From: Paramecium sonneborni
Lineage: Eukaryota > Ciliophora > Oligohymenophorea > Peniculida > Parameciidae
Length of the DNA: 64,000 bases
Assembly: GCA_905182985.1 (NCBI GenBank)
Contig: CAJJDN010000094.1
Coordinates: 47,263 to 111,262, forward strand
Reading direction: 5' to 3'
Shown here: piece by piece, positions 63,164-64,000 of the stretch
How the letters are laid out: each line of letters starts with the position of its first letter
Position numbering within the stretch: the stretch's first letter is position 1
Position numbers and translations under genes: made by a program
Notes under the pieces: model-generated
The model's input: the letters and a program-made list of their open reading frames with translations, nothing else
Database searches by the model: none
What the model was told of the DNA's origin: nothing

Positions 63164-64000
63164 TCATATAAAAAATACTTCAAAGCTCTAATTCCTCTGA
63201 GACTAAATATTAATAAATTCCTTAGAATAATTATCTAAAATCTTCATTTGTTTAAAATAATTGTAATAGTTTTTGACTTATTTTAAGTTATTTCTATCTA
63301 TAAATAAATTATTTACCATTAAAAATAATAGTCCACTATCATTTGCTGATATTAAAATGCAAAGCATATAAACTCTCGTGAACATTATAGTACTATTAGC
63401 ATCTTTACTTTTATTATCAACCTTTGTAGTAAGATGATTGCTTTCCTCTTATAGAGTATTACGTGCATGTACTTCAATCATCATTTCATTATAAAAATTT
63501 ACACAATTCTTACGTTCCCATATAATTGCAGTAAAATATATTAAAGCTTCATGTCTATAAGGCATCCAATGTATGAATGGTACATATGAATGTGTTTTTA
63601 CTATTTTCTAAACTTCAAATGATTTTGTATTATTAAGTAAATAACTAAATATTCCTTTAATGAATCCTGCATTAATTAATTACTCTTATAATCCATGATT
63701 TTAACACTTACCTATTGCCTCAAATAAAGAGGTTCTAACCATAGATTCATCAACTTAATTTTTTATTATAAGTGTTTCTTCTAAAGATGGACCAACAACT
63801 CTTTCAAAAATAATCCATTATTTAAAAGTCAAATTTGTATACCAAGTTCCAATATTTAAAAATGTAAGCAATTACAAATATTAATTTATATTAGAGTCTA
63901 TTATTGCTGTTAAACATTTTAATAAATTTAAAGCACATTAAATCAATTTATTAGAAGAGTATGGCCTTAATTCTAATTTGACTGCATATTCTAATTAAAC
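63164..64000 (-). CDS. Hypothetical helical protein, 5' end cut by window edge
   Basis: Not recognised. The frame enters from beyond base 64000 and ends at TGA 63164. At least one intron is visible near 63,683-63,709. The protein is helical with repeated Leu/Ile pairs (NLLKCLTAIID, LTFLNIGTWYTNL, VRTSLFEAI), like an alpha-solenoid, plus a conserved-looking aromatic stretch (FIHWMPYRHEALIYFTAIIW). The exact C-terminus is unsure because a 19-nt intron could be placed at about 63,294-63,312. Confidence 0.6.

Noticed and set aside
1..64000. tRNA, rRNA, CRISPR or transposon
   Set aside because: No cloverleaf-like GC-richer segment, rRNA core sequence, regular spaced repeats or transposase motif was seen by eye; a tRNAscan or Rfam run would be needed to exclude small RNAs.

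Overview
This is a stretch of ciliate macronuclear-type DNA, most likely from Paramecium or a close relative. The sequence is strongly AT-rich. Real genes read through many in-frame TAA and TAG codons, used as glutamine, and stop only at TGA (genetic code 6). Almost every gene is cut by GT...AG introns of only 19-37 nt. About 100 such introns can be placed, and removing them restores the frame in nearly every gene (the coding length becomes a multiple of three), so most gene models below are supported arithmetically as well as by homology. Genes lie on both strands and are often only 20-100 bp apart. All protein families were recognised by eye; no database search was run.

Layout. 1-5 kb (minus): a membrane protein cut by the left edge, glutamine synthetase and an MFSD1-like transporter. 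5-7.6 kb (plus): a TBC Rab-GAP carrying one in-frame TGA, then an orphan membrane protein. 8-16.3 kb (minus): a sestrin-like protein, peroxisomal 3-ketoacyl-CoA thiolase, V-ATPase subunit C, a three-repeat MYB protein and a CID-domain protein. 16.5-30.6 kb, mixed: glycine-cleavage T protein, an unrecognised protein with a weak SAXO-like C-terminus, two probable mitoribosomal proteins side by side (mL44-like and mL41-like), a heat-shock-factor-type regulator, a PP2C phosphatase, a glutamine-rich coiled-coil protein, a pepsin-type protease and a SCAPER homologue. 30.6-38.3 kb: small unknowns, a bZIP factor, an ankyrin-DHHC protein and a TTL-like protein.

38.4-58.3 kb is the most coherent part. 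It holds a 1,588-residue membrane protein with a PAS-like segment, two tandem Na+/H+ exchangers each with a C-terminal cyclic-nucleotide-binding domain, an FtsH/Yme1-type mitochondrial protease, a ciliate-type gene with apparent frame breaks, a six-TM K+ channel with a cyclic-nucleotide-binding domain, and a pseudokinase. Exchangers and channel together suggest cyclic-nucleotide-controlled ion transport, as in ciliary or flagellar signalling, although neighbourhood in a ciliate does not prove shared function.

59-64 kb contains an assembly problem. A 278-base N gap is flanked by what look like two identical 851-base copies of the same sequence, so the 'second' TFIIS fragment is probably not real. 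The intact TFIIS gene, a small orphan and a gene cut by the right edge finish the window. No rRNA, tRNA, CRISPR array, transposon or telomere was found. Several AT-rich gaps of about 0.8-1.3 kb hold nothing I can support.
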